A DNA stretch of 64,000 nucleotides, from assembly GCF_004634195.1 (NCBI RefSeq), contig NZ_SKBP01000010.1, positions 62,001 to 126,000 of the forward strand, in the 5' to 3' direction. Each line of letters opens with the position of its first letter. Positions within the stretch are counted from its first letter, which is position 1. Source of the DNA: Flavobacterium salilacus subsp. salilacus (lineage in GTDB: Bacteria; Bacteroidota; Bacteroidia; Flavobacteriales; Flavobacteriaceae). The position numbers and the translations under genes are program-made. The notes beneath the pieces are model-generated. The model was not told where the DNA came from. It did not search any database and saw only the letters and a program-made list of their open reading frames with translations. Shown in pieces: positions 35,529-45,202 of this stretch.

Positions 35529-36670
35529 GTACTCTTTTTCCAAGTGTCGAGATATTTTTGTGCAATTTTAATATAATTATGTTCATTTTCAATAAAAATA
35601 CGCGCTCTTTTGCTTATTGCGGTAATTTCTGTCTGATTTTCAATCAAATATGATAGTTCTTTCACTATAGCCTGTGTATTGGGTAAGGCATTAACAGCAA
35701 CAGGATTAGCAATGTTGTAATAGCCTGTAAACTCAGTTTCTGCTCCGGTAAAAACTACTTTGCCTTTAGCCATAGCCTCCAGTGCATTATACCCTTGGTC
35801 GTAACCATATACCTGATCCAGCAGTATGTGGGCGCGGTCATACAGTTGTATATACTTGGCATAGGGTACATTTTCGGTAATTATTATTTCGACTTTGTTG
35901 CTGTATTTATCTTTAATAACCTCTAATGCTTCTTCAAAAAAACGAATGCCCTTTTTAATGTAGCTCAACCGATTAATACCTAAAAATATAACAACTTTAT
36001 CGTGTATTTCAGGTTGGTTGTATTTAATTTTATCAATATTTATCGGGTTCGGTATAAAGTGGGTGGTATAACCCATACGGTTCATCGGCAATTCATAATC
36101 AAGATCAGAAGTGATTAATACAGTAGCCTGTGCTTTAACCCATTCAAATAGTTCTCTGTAATTATGCTGAGTGTATTTCAGCGAGTATTGAAATAGCCTT
36201 TTTAATTTTTTATCCTCCAAATAGGGCGATAGTATCGAATACTTGAGTTCGCCTTTCAAGTTATAATCGATTATTGGTGTTTCATCACCACATACCAAAA
36301 GGCTCATTTGCGTGTTTTGTTTCAGTAATTTTTTATATAAGAAAATTGATAGTTTTGGATGGGTTTCCAAAGCATCTGAATTAATTAGCTGTATGTGGTC
36401 ATAACCTTTCAGTTTCGGGAGCAGTTTATAAAATCGGATGCCCTGCTCGGTCATTTCAAGGTTGATTCCGGTTATCCTGTAAACTCCTTTTTTTATGAAT
36501 CGGGCAATACCGTTGTTTTTAAAAATTTTAGGAAAAACAGTATAATCAACATTATACTTTTTAAAATCGTCGCCAGACCCGATAATGGTTACTTCATGCC
36601 CAAGCGCAATAAGCCCTTCTTTTAGTGAGTTGTGCAGCCTGCTATATTCGCCAACTAAAAGTATTTTCAT
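35525..36670 (-). CDS. Glycosyltransferase, GT-B fold (GT4-like)
   Basis: A 381-residue glycosyltransferase. The N-terminal Rossmann half begins [16 protein letters not shown] and includes the [13 protein letters not shown] stretch. The C-terminal half holds [13 protein letters not shown] and [15 protein letters not shown] (about 293-307), the E-x7-E-like nucleotide-sugar site of GT4 enzymes. There is no membrane segment. It opens the three-gene minus-strand run GT-B, DPM1-like, GT-C, joined by a 4-bp overlap and a 9-bp gap. The donor sugar is unknown. Its upstream side faces the divergent GT2 gene with only 36 bp between start codons. Confidence 0.85.
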   Translation of the reverse strand: MKILLVGEYSRLHNSLKEGLIALGHEVTIIGSGDDFKKYNVDYTVFPKIFKNNGIARFIKKGVYRITGINLEMTEQGIRFYKLLPKLKGYDHIQLINSDALETHPKLSIFLYKKLLKQNTQMSLLVCGDETPIIDYNLKGELKYSILSPYLEDKKLKRLFQYSLKYTQHNYRELFEWVKAQATVLITSDLDYELPMNRMGYTTHFIPNPINIDKIKYNQPEIHDKVVIFLGINRLSYIKKGIRFFEEALEVIKDKYSNKVEIIITENVPYAKYIQLYDRAHILLDQVYGYDQGYNALEAMAKGKVVFTGAETEFTGYYNIANPVAVNALPNTQAIVKELSYLIENQTEITAISKRARIFIENEHNYIKIAQKYLDTWKKST

Positions 36671-36689
36671 TCAGAAACGGGTAAATTTT

Positions 36690-36697
36690 TATATTTG
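36690..36697 (+). promoter_or_regulatory. Candidate -7 element, near-leaderless transcript
   Basis: TATATTTG matches TAnnTTTG exactly and ends nine bases before the ATG at 36707. Transcription would start within a few bases of the start codon. No -33 TTG is visible at a suitable spacing. Confidence 0.3.
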
Positions 36698-36706
36698 TGT
36701 AAATAT

Positions 36707-37552
36707 ATGAACATTTTGCAAGGCGAATTTAAAAAATCGGACATAACGCTACTCGTAGCCACCATGAACAGGAATAGTACCGACTTTTTAATCCCGATGT
36801 TTCCGTTTGCACATTATACTGATTTCAATATTTTGGTTATTAACCAAACTACCCCCGACAATATTATCCGGTCGTATTGTAATTCTGTAAAAGTTATAAA
36901 TGTATTTGAAAAAGGACTTTCTAAAAGCAGAAATCTTGCACTGGACAATGTAAAGAGCAGCTTGTGCGTTGTAGCAGATGATGATGTTGTTTTTAAACCC
37001 GATTTTGAAGATAATATACTTAATGCTTTTAATGCAGAACCTGATGCTGCTTTAATAAGTTTCAGGACAGAAACCGCATTGGGCAAGTTGTATAAAAAAT
37101 ATCCTGAGTACAGAAAAACAGATTTAAAGCCTATCGATCGTTTAAACATCATGTCGGTCGAAATGGTCATAAATAAGCCTGTTATAGACCAATATAATAT
37201 TCGTTTTGATGAGAGGTTTGGATTAGGTGCAAAATTTGAGATGGGCGAAGAGGCTGTATTTATCAATGAGTTGTATAAAAATAAATTAAAGATAGTTACA
37301 GAGCCAAAAGTTATGGTAGCTCATACAGAGGATACAACCCATACAAAAATGAATCTGAGCGAAAAGTATTATGTTCAAGGTGCACTTTTTACAGCACTCT
37401 TTAATAAAAACTATTTATTATGGGTATTTTTGAAAATACTATTTGAGTTGAAACAGCATAAAATTAAAATTAACCAAGTTCATCAGGCGATACGATTTGC
37501 TATTGCCGGACGAAAAGATTTTTTAGATATACATGAAAACCACAATAAATAA
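36707..37552 (+). CDS. GT2-family glycosyltransferase
   Basis: A 281-residue GT-A enzyme. Motifs are LLVATMNRN near the N terminus, FEKGLSKSRNLAL, and the D-x-D-like VADDDVVF (about 90-97) that binds the metal and nucleotide sugar. Further on, FDERFGLGAKFEMGEEAVF forms the acceptor-base region. I chose the ATG at 36707 rather than the TTG at 36695, since the -7 element overlaps the latter. The last 20 bp overlap the FdtA-like gene, so this gene opens a coupled GT2-FdtA-GT4 trio. No membrane span is clear; the sugar is unknown. Confidence 0.85.
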   Translation: MNILQGEFKKSDITLLVATMNRNSTDFLIPMFPFAHYTDFNILVINQTTPDNIIRSYCNSVKVINVFEKGLSKSRNLALDNVKSSLCVVADDDVVFKPDFEDNILNAFNAEPDAALISFRTETALGKLYKKYPEYRKTDLKPIDRLNIMSVEMVINKPVIDQYNIRFDERFGLGAKFEMGEEAVFINELYKNKLKIVTEPKVMVAHTEDTTHTKMNLSEKYYVQGALFTALFNKNYLLWVFLKILFELKQHKIKINQVHQAIRFAIAGRKDFLDIHENHNK

Positions 37553-37940
37553 TGCTGCCGTACTGCCGTTACCTAAAATAGAAGACCGCAGAGGCAACCT
37601 TTCGGTAATAGAAGGCAATACAGTTCCTTATGATATAAAAAGGGTATATTACCTATATGACGTTCCCGGCGGGGCAGAGCGGGGCGGGCATTCGCACATA
37701 GAGCAGCAGGAATTTTTAATAGCACTGAGCGGTAGCTTTGAAGTAATAATTAATGACGGAGCGGAAGAAAAATTTTTTATGCTAAACCGCCCTGACAAAG
37801 GGTTGCTGATACCGCAGGGTTTATGGCGAGAGCTTAAAAACTTCTCGTCAGGGGCAGTATGCTTGGTTATTGCTTCGGATGTTTTTAAGGAAGCTGACTA
37901 TATAAGGGATTTTGATGCTTTTCTTGAATCAAAAAAATGA
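37533..37940 (+). CDS. FdtA/WxcM-like sugar-nucleotide cupin
   Basis: A 135-residue single-domain cupin of the FdtA/WxcM-like group. Visible blocks are DRRGNLSVIEG (about 18-28), the characteristic VYYLYDVPGGAERGGHSH with the catalytic His region, and IPQGLWRELKNFS. FdtA isomerises dTDP-4-keto-6-deoxyglucose to the 3-keto sugar; related cupins are acyl or epimerase-like partners. No dTDP-sugar genes (rmlA/rmlB-type), aminotransferase or acetyltransferase of that pathway lie nearby, so the partners must be elsewhere. It overlaps the GT2 gene by 20 bp and the GT4 gene by 4 bp (ATGA). Family call is good, exact reaction uncertain. Confidence 0.85.
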   Translation: MKTTINNAAVLPLPKIEDRRGNLSVIEGNTVPYDIKRVYYLYDVPGGAERGGHSHIEQQEFLIALSGSFEVIINDGAEEKFFMLNRPDKGLLIPQGLWRELKNFSSGAVCLVIASDVFKEADYIRDFDAFLESKK

Positions 37941-39040
37941 AACTTGTTTATATAACAAATACAATTAGCGGAGCGGGGGGCGTACAACGCGTACTGGCTG
38001 TAAAGACTCACTATCTTGTGGCACACAAGGGGTATGATATAGCTATAGTAGTTACTAATGCAAAAGCCCAAGAGCCTATATACTATGATTTTCATCCTGA
38101 TATAGAGATTATAACTATTGAACCTAATCGTTCTCCACTCTTCTATTACGGGTCATACAAAAAACTACTTAATTCCGCACTCAAAAAATTAAAACCTGAT
38201 GTCGTAATAATGTGCGACAATGGGTTAAAAAGTTTTATACTGCCATATATTACCCGAAAAAAATATCCGTTGGTATATGAAATGCATGTATCAAAGCATA
38301 TTCTTGTTAAACCTACGGGAGTAATAAAGCGGTTTTTCAGGAAGTATTTCATATATAAATTGATGTCCTATTGCGTTGCCAAGTATAACAAATTTGTGGT
38401 ATTAACAACCTCTGCGATGCAAGAATGGCAGCTTAATAATATAGAGGTTATACCCAATTCACTCTGGTTTAATCCTAATGCTTTTAGTACTGCAAGCAAT
38501 AAAATAGCTATAGCGGTAGGTAGGCACGTTTACGAGAAGGGATATGACAGGATGTTGGAAGCATGGAAGCTAATATCGGATAAACATCCTGATTGGATAC
38601 TGAAAATATATGGAGAAACTAATAGAGAGTGTGACTTAAAGTTGCTATCAGAAAGGCTTAATATAACCGAAACAGTAAAATTTTGCAGTCCCCAGAAAGA
38701 TATTGAAACTGCCTACTCAGAAGCATCTATAAATTTATTGACTTCGCGTTACGAGGGGTTTGGTTTGGTGCTTATAGAGTCAGCAGCTTGTGGAGTGCCT
38801 TCTGTTGCTTTCGATTGCCCTGTGGGGCCAAGAGGAATTATAAACAACGGGAAAGATGGTTTTTTAATAGAAGACAATGATATTAAAGCCTTTGTAATGG
38901 CAGTAGAAAAGCTGATTGAGGATGAGGAGCTTAGAGTCGAGATGGGTAAGAATGCAAAGCTGAAAGCAAAAACTTTTGCATTAGAGCCTATTATGGAAAG
39001 ATGGGATGAACTATTTAAATCTCTTGTAAATAGTAAATAA
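37937..39040 (+). CDS. GT4-family glycosyltransferase
   Basis: A 367-residue GT-B enzyme. The N-terminal half begins MKLVYITNTISGAGGVQRVL with the glycine-rich loop, and the C-terminal half has AVGRHVYEKGYDRMLEAW (AVGRHVYEKG) and the E-x7-E block SRYEGFGLVLIESAACGVPSVAF (about 270-292; shown in part, EGFGLVLIESA). These are the marks of a retaining GT4 such as those of exopolysaccharide loci. It overlaps the FdtA-like gene by 4 bp and closes that three-gene unit. It faces the next minus-strand GT2 gene with 22 bp between stops and no visible hairpin. Confidence 0.92.
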   Translation: MKLVYITNTISGAGGVQRVLAVKTHYLVAHKGYDIAIVVTNAKAQEPIYYDFHPDIEIITIEPNRSPLFYYGSYKKLLNSALKKLKPDVVIMCDNGLKSFILPYITRKKYPLVYEMHVSKHILVKPTGVIKRFFRKYFIYKLMSYCVAKYNKFVVLTTSAMQEWQLNNIEVIPNSLWFNPNAFSTASNKIAIAVGRHVYEKGYDRMLEAWKLISDKHPDWILKIYGETNRECDLKLLSERLNITETVKFCSPQKDIETAYSEASINLLTSRYEGFGLVLIESAACGVPSVAFDCPVGPRGIINNGKDGFLIEDNDIKAFVMAVEKLIEDEELRVEMGKNAKLKAKTFALEPIMERWDELFKSLVNSK

Positions 39041-39062
39041 AATTACCCGAACCGAGTTAAGC

Positions 39063-39944
39063 TTATTTCAGGCTGCATATATAACCTAACCTGTATATGT
39101 CCAAACAAAAAAGATTAGGATTTCTTTTTAGAATCATCTTTTTTAACAGAGGCTCAATTATAGCAAAACCGAACTTCACAATTTTTGTTAAATGATATTT
39201 CTGCAAATTTTGGTAGTGCTTTAACAGCGAGTTTATATTTTTAGCATCTTCAATATCTGAAAACAAAACTTTTCTGTTTTTTACAGCCTCTATAGTTTTT
39301 TTAAAGAAAACATCATTTATTTCAAGCCCTAAATGGTAAATAGGGTTATCAATATGTATTACCGGAACTTGATGTTTATAGAGTCGGTAGCAAAAATAGA
39401 TGTCCATTCCGTAAAGATTATTACCCCCTGAAAAGTTACTGTTTATAAACACCATTTTTTCTATGAGTAAATTTCCGGAAAAAATAGTGCCGTAAGGGTT
39501 TTTGCTTCTTTCATTTGCTGTTTTCTCTTCTCTGCAAATACCATATTTATATCGTAATTCCTTATCCCTTTCAATAACCTGCTTAATGTATTTATAACCC
39601 CCAAATACTACAGGCGATTTTTGCTTGATGTATGGAATATAGTTTTCTATAAAATCAGCATTTACAGGAATAACATCAGCATCCAAAAATAAAAGCATGG
39701 CGTATTTTGCCTCATCGGCAAGCTTTTTTCGAGAAAGCGTACGCCCTAAATTTGTTTCGTTTTCTATAAATCGGCAGTTGTTTAAAGAAGCAATGGTACT
39801 GTTACCCTCTGTGAATTTTTGTTCGGAATAATCATCAACTACTACTATTTCATATACTATATCTAAACTATCAGCTTGCCTGTGCAGTTCTGTAACCAGA
39901 GGCAAGACATTATAATTATAAGTAGGTATAAGAATAGATAGCAT
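39063..39944 (-). CDS. GT2-family glycosyltransferase
   Basis: A 293-residue GT-A enzyme: ILIPTYNYN (about 4-12), VVVDDYSEQ (34-42), a NETNLGRTLSRKKLA block, and the metal motif FLDADVIPV (about 90-98). The C-terminal ~80 residues are helical and basic, possibly membrane-associated. It follows the GT-C gene by four bases on the same strand, so both are likely from one transcript. It has no DPM1-like feature. Acceptor and donor are unknown. Confidence 0.85.
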   Translation of the reverse strand: MLSILIPTYNYNVLPLVTELHRQADSLDIVYEIVVVDDYSEQKFTEGNSTIASLNNCRFIENETNLGRTLSRKKLADEAKYAMLLFLDADVIPVNADFIENYIPYIKQKSPVVFGGYKYIKQVIERDKELRYKYGICREEKTANERSKNPYGTIFSGNLLIEKMVFINSNFSGGNNLYGMDIYFCYRLYKHQVPVIHIDNPIYHLGLEINDVFFKKTIEAVKNRKVLFSDIEDAKNINSLLKHYQNLQKYHLTKIVKFGFAIIEPLLKKMILKRNPNLFCLDIYRLGYICSLK

Positions 39945-39948
39945 TACT

Positions 39949-41274
39949 CTATGTTTTTACTAATGATGTTTTTATGATTTTTTCCAAAACAGGTCTAAAA
40001 GTAAGCAATAAACCAATTACCATTAAAAACTCAAAAGGATAACTAAAACGTGAATTTGTACCGAAAGTTACCATAGCCTGCATTACAGAGGTTGCAAATA
40101 CAAGCACAACAATAATCAATTCGGCAGTTATTTTTCTGTTTTTTATAAACAGCAGTAAATGATAAGGAATAATCAATACAAAAAGTATTTTTAGTATTTG
40201 TACTATAAAACTTTCTAAATACCACACCACAAAACATACCTTGTTGGCATACTTAAAATTAAAGTCATCATAATTCCAATAGATGGCAGTACCCCAAAAT
40301 CCACGCCATGAAAGCAAAACCTGCTTGGCATAATCTAATGGATTTTGCTTGATTGTAGTCTTGCCGTAATCATTTAGCCTCTCTGATAACTCAATAAGGT
40401 TAAGCCCTGTTTTTTCATGCATTTCATCCTTAGCATACCATATAGTCATTGCTACATCCTGATTGTTTTTAATGGCTTCTTCACGATGTTTTACATAAAT
40501 GGTACTTATAGTACTATATTCTTCCGGTGATTTTTCGGCATAATAAACACAATTTTGAGCAGTACAAAAACCATATATCGAGGTGGTAACAAATTTTCCT
40601 ACGTTGATATAATTAATATACAAACAAATTGCAACAGCGGTTACGGGTAATATAAATATAACAGCCATACGATTTATAATGCTGCTAAACTTGAAGTTGA
40701 CTATAGTGTATAGACCATAAATTAAGAAAGGAAGAAATATATAAAAAGGCTTTATAAATGTAATATAACCAAGCAGTAAACCCAGTATTGACATATGTTT
40801 CCAACTTTTCCTGTCATGAAAAAATAGTTTAATAGTTACATAAAATATAACGGTAATAAAAAACAATGTAAGTGTTTCTGTAAGAATACTCGTTTCATAA
40901 AAGAGAGAGTGTATTAAACTGCTTAATATAAGTGTTATAATTAATGCCGGACCTCTCCTGAAATGGAGCAACACCATTGTTTTATAAACATATATAGAAG
41001 TAATTATCCCGATTACAAACTGTAAAATTACTACAGCAGGAAGATAATTATGAACAAGAAATAAAAAAAGCGGATAGCCGGGTGTACGTACACCATTGTA
41101 TCCTGTAATGTCAAACGCAACAAGATGGTTTGCAAGTAGTATATATTCATCCGAATCCGGAAAAATAGTTACATTCCAGTATAAAGCTATCAAAAGTAAT
41201 CTTATAATAATACCAAACAGGATTATAGTGCCGATAGGATTATCTGTAATGTATGCTCTGATGTTTTTAAACAT
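39949..41274 (-). CDS. GT-C fold (GT39/PMT-like) membrane glycosyltransferase
   Basis: A 441-residue protein with about ten membrane helices. The first loop carries FPDSDEY (about 38-44), the acidic pair of GT-C enzymes, and RTPGYPLFLF follows at about 63-72. A periplasmic domain with YWNYDDFNF lies before the last helices. It is the second GT-C enzyme of the locus and probably also uses a polyprenyl-phosphate sugar. The order FtsE-like, GT-C, GT2 on one strand with 13- and 4-bp gaps suggests a shared transcript, although FtsE-like ATPase and sugar transfer are not functionally linked by any evidence here. Confidence 0.8.
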   Translation of the reverse strand: MFKNIRAYITDNPIGTIILFGIIIRLLLIALYWNVTIFPDSDEYILLANHLVAFDITGYNGVRTPGYPLFLFLVHNYLPAVVILQFVIGIITSIYVYKTMVLLHFRRGPALIITLILSSLIHSLFYETSILTETLTLFFITVIFYVTIKLFFHDRKSWKHMSILGLLLGYITFIKPFYIFLPFLIYGLYTIVNFKFSSIINRMAVIFILPVTAVAICLYINYINVGKFVTTSIYGFCTAQNCVYYAEKSPEEYSTISTIYVKHREEAIKNNQDVAMTIWYAKDEMHEKTGLNLIELSERLNDYGKTTIKQNPLDYAKQVLLSWRGFWGTAIYWNYDDFNFKYANKVCFVVWYLESFIVQILKILFVLIIPYHLLLFIKNRKITAELIIVVLVFATSVMQAMVTFGTNSRFSYPFEFLMVIGLLLTFRPVLEKIIKTSLVKT

Positions 41275-41287
41275 ATATGGGTATAAC

Positions 41288-41971
41288 TTACACTGTGCGC
41301 TGCACTACTTCGAATAGCGTACCACTATCACATTTCAGGGTTTTAGAGGGGAATTTCATAAGCAAAGCATAATCATGCGTAGCCATAATAATGGTTTTAC
41401 CGTTCTGGTTTATTTCCCTTAGCAGTTGCATTACCTCCACACTGGTTTGCGGGTCAAGGTTACCCGTGGGTTCATCTGCAAGTATAACTTCAGGGTCATT
41501 AAGCAAAGCTCGGGCTACAGCTATCCTTTGTTGCTCACCACCCGATACCTGATGCGGCATTTTGTGTACGGCATTTTTCATACCCACTTTATCCAGCACC
41601 TCATTTATCTTTACTTCCATTTCGCGCTTTTCGCTCCATCCGGTAGCTTTCAGTACAAAAAGTAAATTGTCAAATACATTCCTGTCCGGCAGTAGTTTAA
41701 AATCCTGAAACACAATACCTATTTTTCTGCGCAAGTAGGGTATATCACGCTGTCTTAGCTTGGCAAGATCATAATCTACAAAAGTACCTTTCCCTTGTTT
41801 TAACGGAAGGTCGCCATACAAGGTTTTCATAAAGCTGCTTTTCCCGGTACCGGTTTTCCCGATAATGTATATAAACTCACCGTGATTTACCTCAAGGCTT
41901 ACATTGGTAAGTATGGCATTATTATCCTGATATATGGTAACATCTTGTAACGATAGTACGGGCTGCGACAT
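41288..41971 (-). CDS. ftsE: FtsE-like cell-division ABC ATPase
   Basis: A 227-residue ABC ATPase. Walker A GKTGTGKS (38-45), Q-loop FQD (88-90), signature VSGGEQQR (142-149), Walker B ILADEP (163-168) and the switch His in MATHDY all match. The closest family is FtsE (also LolD-like), where FtsE pairs with the FtsX permease to activate cell-wall hydrolases at the septum. No FtsX-like gene is adjacent; its partner must be elsewhere. It is the first gene of the minus-strand run into the GT-C enzyme. Divergent from the TPR gene with 186 bp between. A LolD role cannot be excluded. Confidence 0.82.
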   Translation of the reverse strand: MSQPVLSLQDVTIYQDNNAILTNVSLEVNHGEFIYIIGKTGTGKSSFMKTLYGDLPLKQGKGTFVDYDLAKLRQRDIPYLRRKIGIVFQDFKLLPDRNVFDNLLFVLKATGWSEKREMEVKINEVLDKVGMKNAVHKMPHQVSGGEQQRIAVARALLNDPEVILADEPTGNLDPQTSVEVMQLLREINQNGKTIIMATHDYALLMKFPSKTLKCDSGTLFEVVQRTV

Positions 41972-42126
41972 AGGTATGGTTAATTTAGTTTGGTAAAAGT
42001 AGTAAGATAACGGCTGTATTCAAAATTTTATTTTACAGCCTACAATAAGGGTAATATCTCTTAGCCTAAATTATTAAAGCAATACTAAAACCCGCAAAAC
42101 ATCCGTTAAATACAAATAAGAATTGA

Positions 42127-42134
42127 TATATTTG
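42127..42134 (+). promoter_or_regulatory. Candidate -7 element of the TPR/barrel operon
   Basis: TATATTTG matches TAnnTTTG exactly and ends 23 bases before the ATG of the 1004-residue TPR protein. No TTG is found at the expected -33 position. Confidence 0.4.
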
Positions 42135-42157
42135 GCTATCCTAATAAAATAAGAAAT

Positions 42158-45100
42158 ATGCGTAAACTAAACAGGCTACTACTGGTTGCCGTGTCGCTTT
42201 ACAGTTTCAACCTATCGGCACAACAATCTACCATTTATACCCACGAGCTTAAAGACTTTGAGAGAGGGGTTAGCCTATACAACGACAAGCAGTATCAGGC
42301 AGCACAAATACTTTTTGAGAAAACGAAAAAAGAAAATAAAGATATGGAGGTGCAGGCAGACTGTGCTTACTATATAGCTAATTGTGCCATTCGCCTTAAT
42401 CAGTTGAATGCCGATGTGCTTATGGAAGATTTTGTTGAAGATTATCCTACCAGTACTAAGCAAAACCAAGCCTATATAGAGGTTGCCGGTTATTATTTTG
42501 ACCAAGGCAAATATGCACAGGCATTAAAATGGTTTGATAAGGTTAACGAAGCCGATATGAGTAATGCCGACAGGGAGCGTTATAACTTCCAGAAAGGATA
42601 TGGCTATTTTAACGCAGGCGATAAAAAACAGGCAGATAAATACTTCAATAAAGTTATCAACTCTAAAGAATATGGCTCGCAGGCTAAGTATTACTTAGGT
42701 TTTATAGCCTACGAAAATGATAACTATAAAGATGCCAACCAATACTTCGGGCAGGTAGAAGACCAAGAGCAGTATAAAGAAAAAATGTCCTATTTTCAGG
42801 CAGATATGAACTTTAAGCTGGGCGATTTTAAAAAAGCAATAGCCCTTGGCGAGCCACAACTGGCAAAGTCAAGCCCTGCCGAAAAATCGGAACTTAATAA
42901 AATAATAGGGGAGAGTTATTTTAACTTAAAAGAGTATGACAAAGCCATACCGTATTTAAAAGAATATAAAGGCAAAAAAGGCAAGTGGAACAATACCGAT
43001 TTTTACCAGTTAGGATATGCTTATTATAAACAAGGCGATTATGAAAATGCCATAGCCGAGTTTAACAAAATAGTAAGCGGTAACGATGCCGTAGCACAAA
43101 ATGCCTACTACCATTTAGGCGAAAGCTACCTTAAAACAGGTAAAAAGCAACAGGCACTTAATGCTTTTAAAAATGCATCCGAAATGGAGTTTGATGCCAA
43201 GATACAGGAGGATGCTTACCTTAACTATGCCAAGTTAAGCTACGAGATAGGTAACCCGTACCAAAGTGTACCGGAAGTACTAAACAGCTTTTTGGGTAAA
43301 TATCCGCAAACACCATTTAAGCAGGAAGTACAAAACCTGCTTATCAGTTCATACATCACTTCAAAAAATTATAAGGAAGCCCTAACGCTGTTAGAAAACA
43401 ACAAGTCGCCGGAGAACAGGCTTGCTTATCAAAAAGTAGCCTTTTACAGGGGTATGGAACTCTATACCGATGGTAATTATCAGGAAGCATACGCTCTGTT
43501 TAAAAAATCGATTGCCGAGCAGCGTGATGCCCGTTTTACGGCACGTGCCACATTTTGGAAAGGAGAAACCGAGTATGTACTCGACCAGTTTAGCGAAGCG
43601 TTATTGAGCTTTAAACAATTTGCACAATTTGCCGAAGCAAAATCGACACCTGAGTATAAAAACATAAACTACAACCTCGCTTATACGTATTTCAAATTAA
43701 AAGAATATGAGCAGGCAGCAAACTATTTCCAGTCGTATATTGATTCTTCTAAGGACGACAAAGTAAGGCTCAATGATGCCTACCTGCGTTTGGGCGACAG
43801 TCAGTTTGTGTCAGGAAAATACTGGCCGGCTATGGAAGCCTACAACAAGGCAATAGATATGAAAGGCATTGATGCTGATTATGCCCTGTTCCAAAAAGCA
43901 ATAAGTTATGGTTTTGTAGCAAGAAATGAAAAGAAGATAGAAGACCTTATCAGGTTTACGCAATCCTACCCACAGTCTAAATATGCCGATGATGCGTTGT
44001 ATGAGTTGGGTAATACCTATGTAACTGAAAATAATACAGCAAAAGCACTGCAAACGTATGATAAATTGGTAAGCGACTACAAAACCAGTTCGTATGTGTC
44101 GAAAGCCTTAATGCGTCAGGCACTGATATACTATAATGCAGAAGATGACAATAAAGCGCTTGCCAAGTTTAAAAAGGTAGTTGCCGATTTCCCGAACACG
44201 CCGGAGGCTATGGAAGCCGTATCTACAGCAAGGCTTATTTATGTAGATAGCGGACGTACCGACGAATATGCAACATGGGTAAAAACACTCAACTTTGTAG
44301 ATATAAGTGATGCCGACCTTGATAATACCGCATTTGAGGCTGCCGAAAAGCAATATTTACAAAATAACACCAAGCAGGCAATATCATCGTTGAACAGCTA
44401 TATTGCCAAGTTCCCGAACGGAATATCGTCATTAAAAGCGCATTTCTATTTGGCACAGGCATATTTTAGTGATGGGCTTGAAAATAACTCGATACCGCAT
44501 TATGAGTTTGTGATAGCCAAAGCACGTAACGAGTTTATCGAGCAGGCATTGGCAAGGCTGTCGCAAATACATTTGAAAAAGAACGATTATGCAAAAGCTA
44601 TCCCGGTACTGAAAAGGCTGGAAACAGAAGCAGAGTTCCCGCAAAATGTAACCTTTGCACAGTCCAACCTTATGAAGAGCTATTACGACCAGAAAGATTA
44701 CTCAAATGCTGTAATATATGCCGATAAAGTAATGGCAAATAGTAAGATAGAGGACAGGATAAAAAGCGATGCGCAAATTATCATTGCGCGCTCTGCAATT
44801 AAAACCAACGATGAGGCAAAAGCAAAAGCGGCTTATGCCAAGTTGCTCACAATAGCTAAAGGCGAACTCGCAGCAGAGGCATTATATTATGATGCTTATT
44901 TTAAAAATAAAGAAGGTAAGTATGAGGCTTCAAACGAGGCGGTACAAAAACTGTCTAAAGACTATTCGGGATACAAATATTTCGGAGCTAAGGGGCTTAT
45001 CGTAATGGCAAAGAATTTTTATGGTTTGAAAGACAGCTTTCAAGCTACCTATATACTGGAGAGTATCATTAAAAACTTTACCGATTATCCTGATGTGATA

Positions 45101-45172
45101 GAAGAAGCACAAAAAGAGCTTGACACCATTAAAGCCGAAGAGGCAAAACGTAATTCATCTATCCAAAATTAA
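42158..45172 (+). CDS. Periplasmic multi-TPR protein (1004 aa)
   Basis: A 1004-residue protein with a signal peptide (MRKLNRLLLVAVSLYSFNLSA-QQ, ~21-22). The rest is tandem TPR units over the whole length, with the small-residue and aromatic pattern clear (for example AYYKQGDYENAIAEFNK, YNLAYTYFKLKEYEQA and LGDSQFVSGKYWPA). A lone N-terminal region resembles BamD-like lipoproteins, yet there is no lipobox Cys. It is presumably a periplasmic scaffold. The barrel gene starts 30 bp downstream (45203) on the same strand, so they are likely one operon. Partner unknown; no enzymatic motif seen. Confidence 0.88.
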   Translation: MRKLNRLLLVAVSLYSFNLSAQQSTIYTHELKDFERGVSLYNDKQYQAAQILFEKTKKENKDMEVQADCAYYIANCAIRLNQLNADVLMEDFVEDYPTSTKQNQAYIEVAGYYFDQGKYAQALKWFDKVNEADMSNADRERYNFQKGYGYFNAGDKKQADKYFNKVINSKEYGSQAKYYLGFIAYENDNYKDANQYFGQVEDQEQYKEKMSYFQADMNFKLGDFKKAIALGEPQLAKSSPAEKSELNKIIGESYFNLKEYDKAIPYLKEYKGKKGKWNNTDFYQLGYAYYKQGDYENAIAEFNKIVSGNDAVAQNAYYHLGESYLKTGKKQQALNAFKNASEMEFDAKIQEDAYLNYAKLSYEIGNPYQSVPEVLNSFLGKYPQTPFKQEVQNLLISSYITSKNYKEALTLLENNKSPENRLAYQKVAFYRGMELYTDGNYQEAYALFKKSIAEQRDARFTARATFWKGETEYVLDQFSEALLSFKQFAQFAEAKSTPEYKNINYNLAYTYFKLKEYEQAANYFQSYIDSSKDDKVRLNDAYLRLGDSQFVSGKYWPAMEAYNKAIDMKGIDADYALFQKAISYGFVARNEKKIEDLIRFTQSYPQSKYADDALYELGNTYVTENNTAKALQTYDKLVSDYKTSSYVSKALMRQALIYYNAEDDNKALAKFKKVVADFPNTPEAMEAVSTARLIYVDSGRTDEYATWVKTLNFVDISDADLDNTAFEAAEKQYLQNNTKQAISSLNSYIAKFPNGISSLKAHFYLAQAYFSDGLENNSIPHYEFVIAKARNEFIEQALARLSQIHLKKNDYAKAIPVLKRLETEAEFPQNVTFAQSNLMKSYYDQKDYSNAVIYADKVMANSKIEDRIKSDAQIIIARSAIKTNDEAKAKAAYAKLLTIAKGELAAEALYYDAYFKNKEGKYEASNEAVQKLSKDYSGYKYFGAKGLIVMAKNFYGLKDSFQATYILESIIKNFTDYPDVIEEAQKELDTIKAEEAKRNSSIQN

Positions 45173-45202
45173 TTTTAATCAAGCCATCTTACAGTATTGA
45201 CT

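Noticed and set aside
37937..41274. Whole glycan locus as a recent island acquired in one step
   Set aside because: No flanking integrase, tRNA, IS or direct repeat was seen, and gene directions alternate; composition differences could not be measured by eye.
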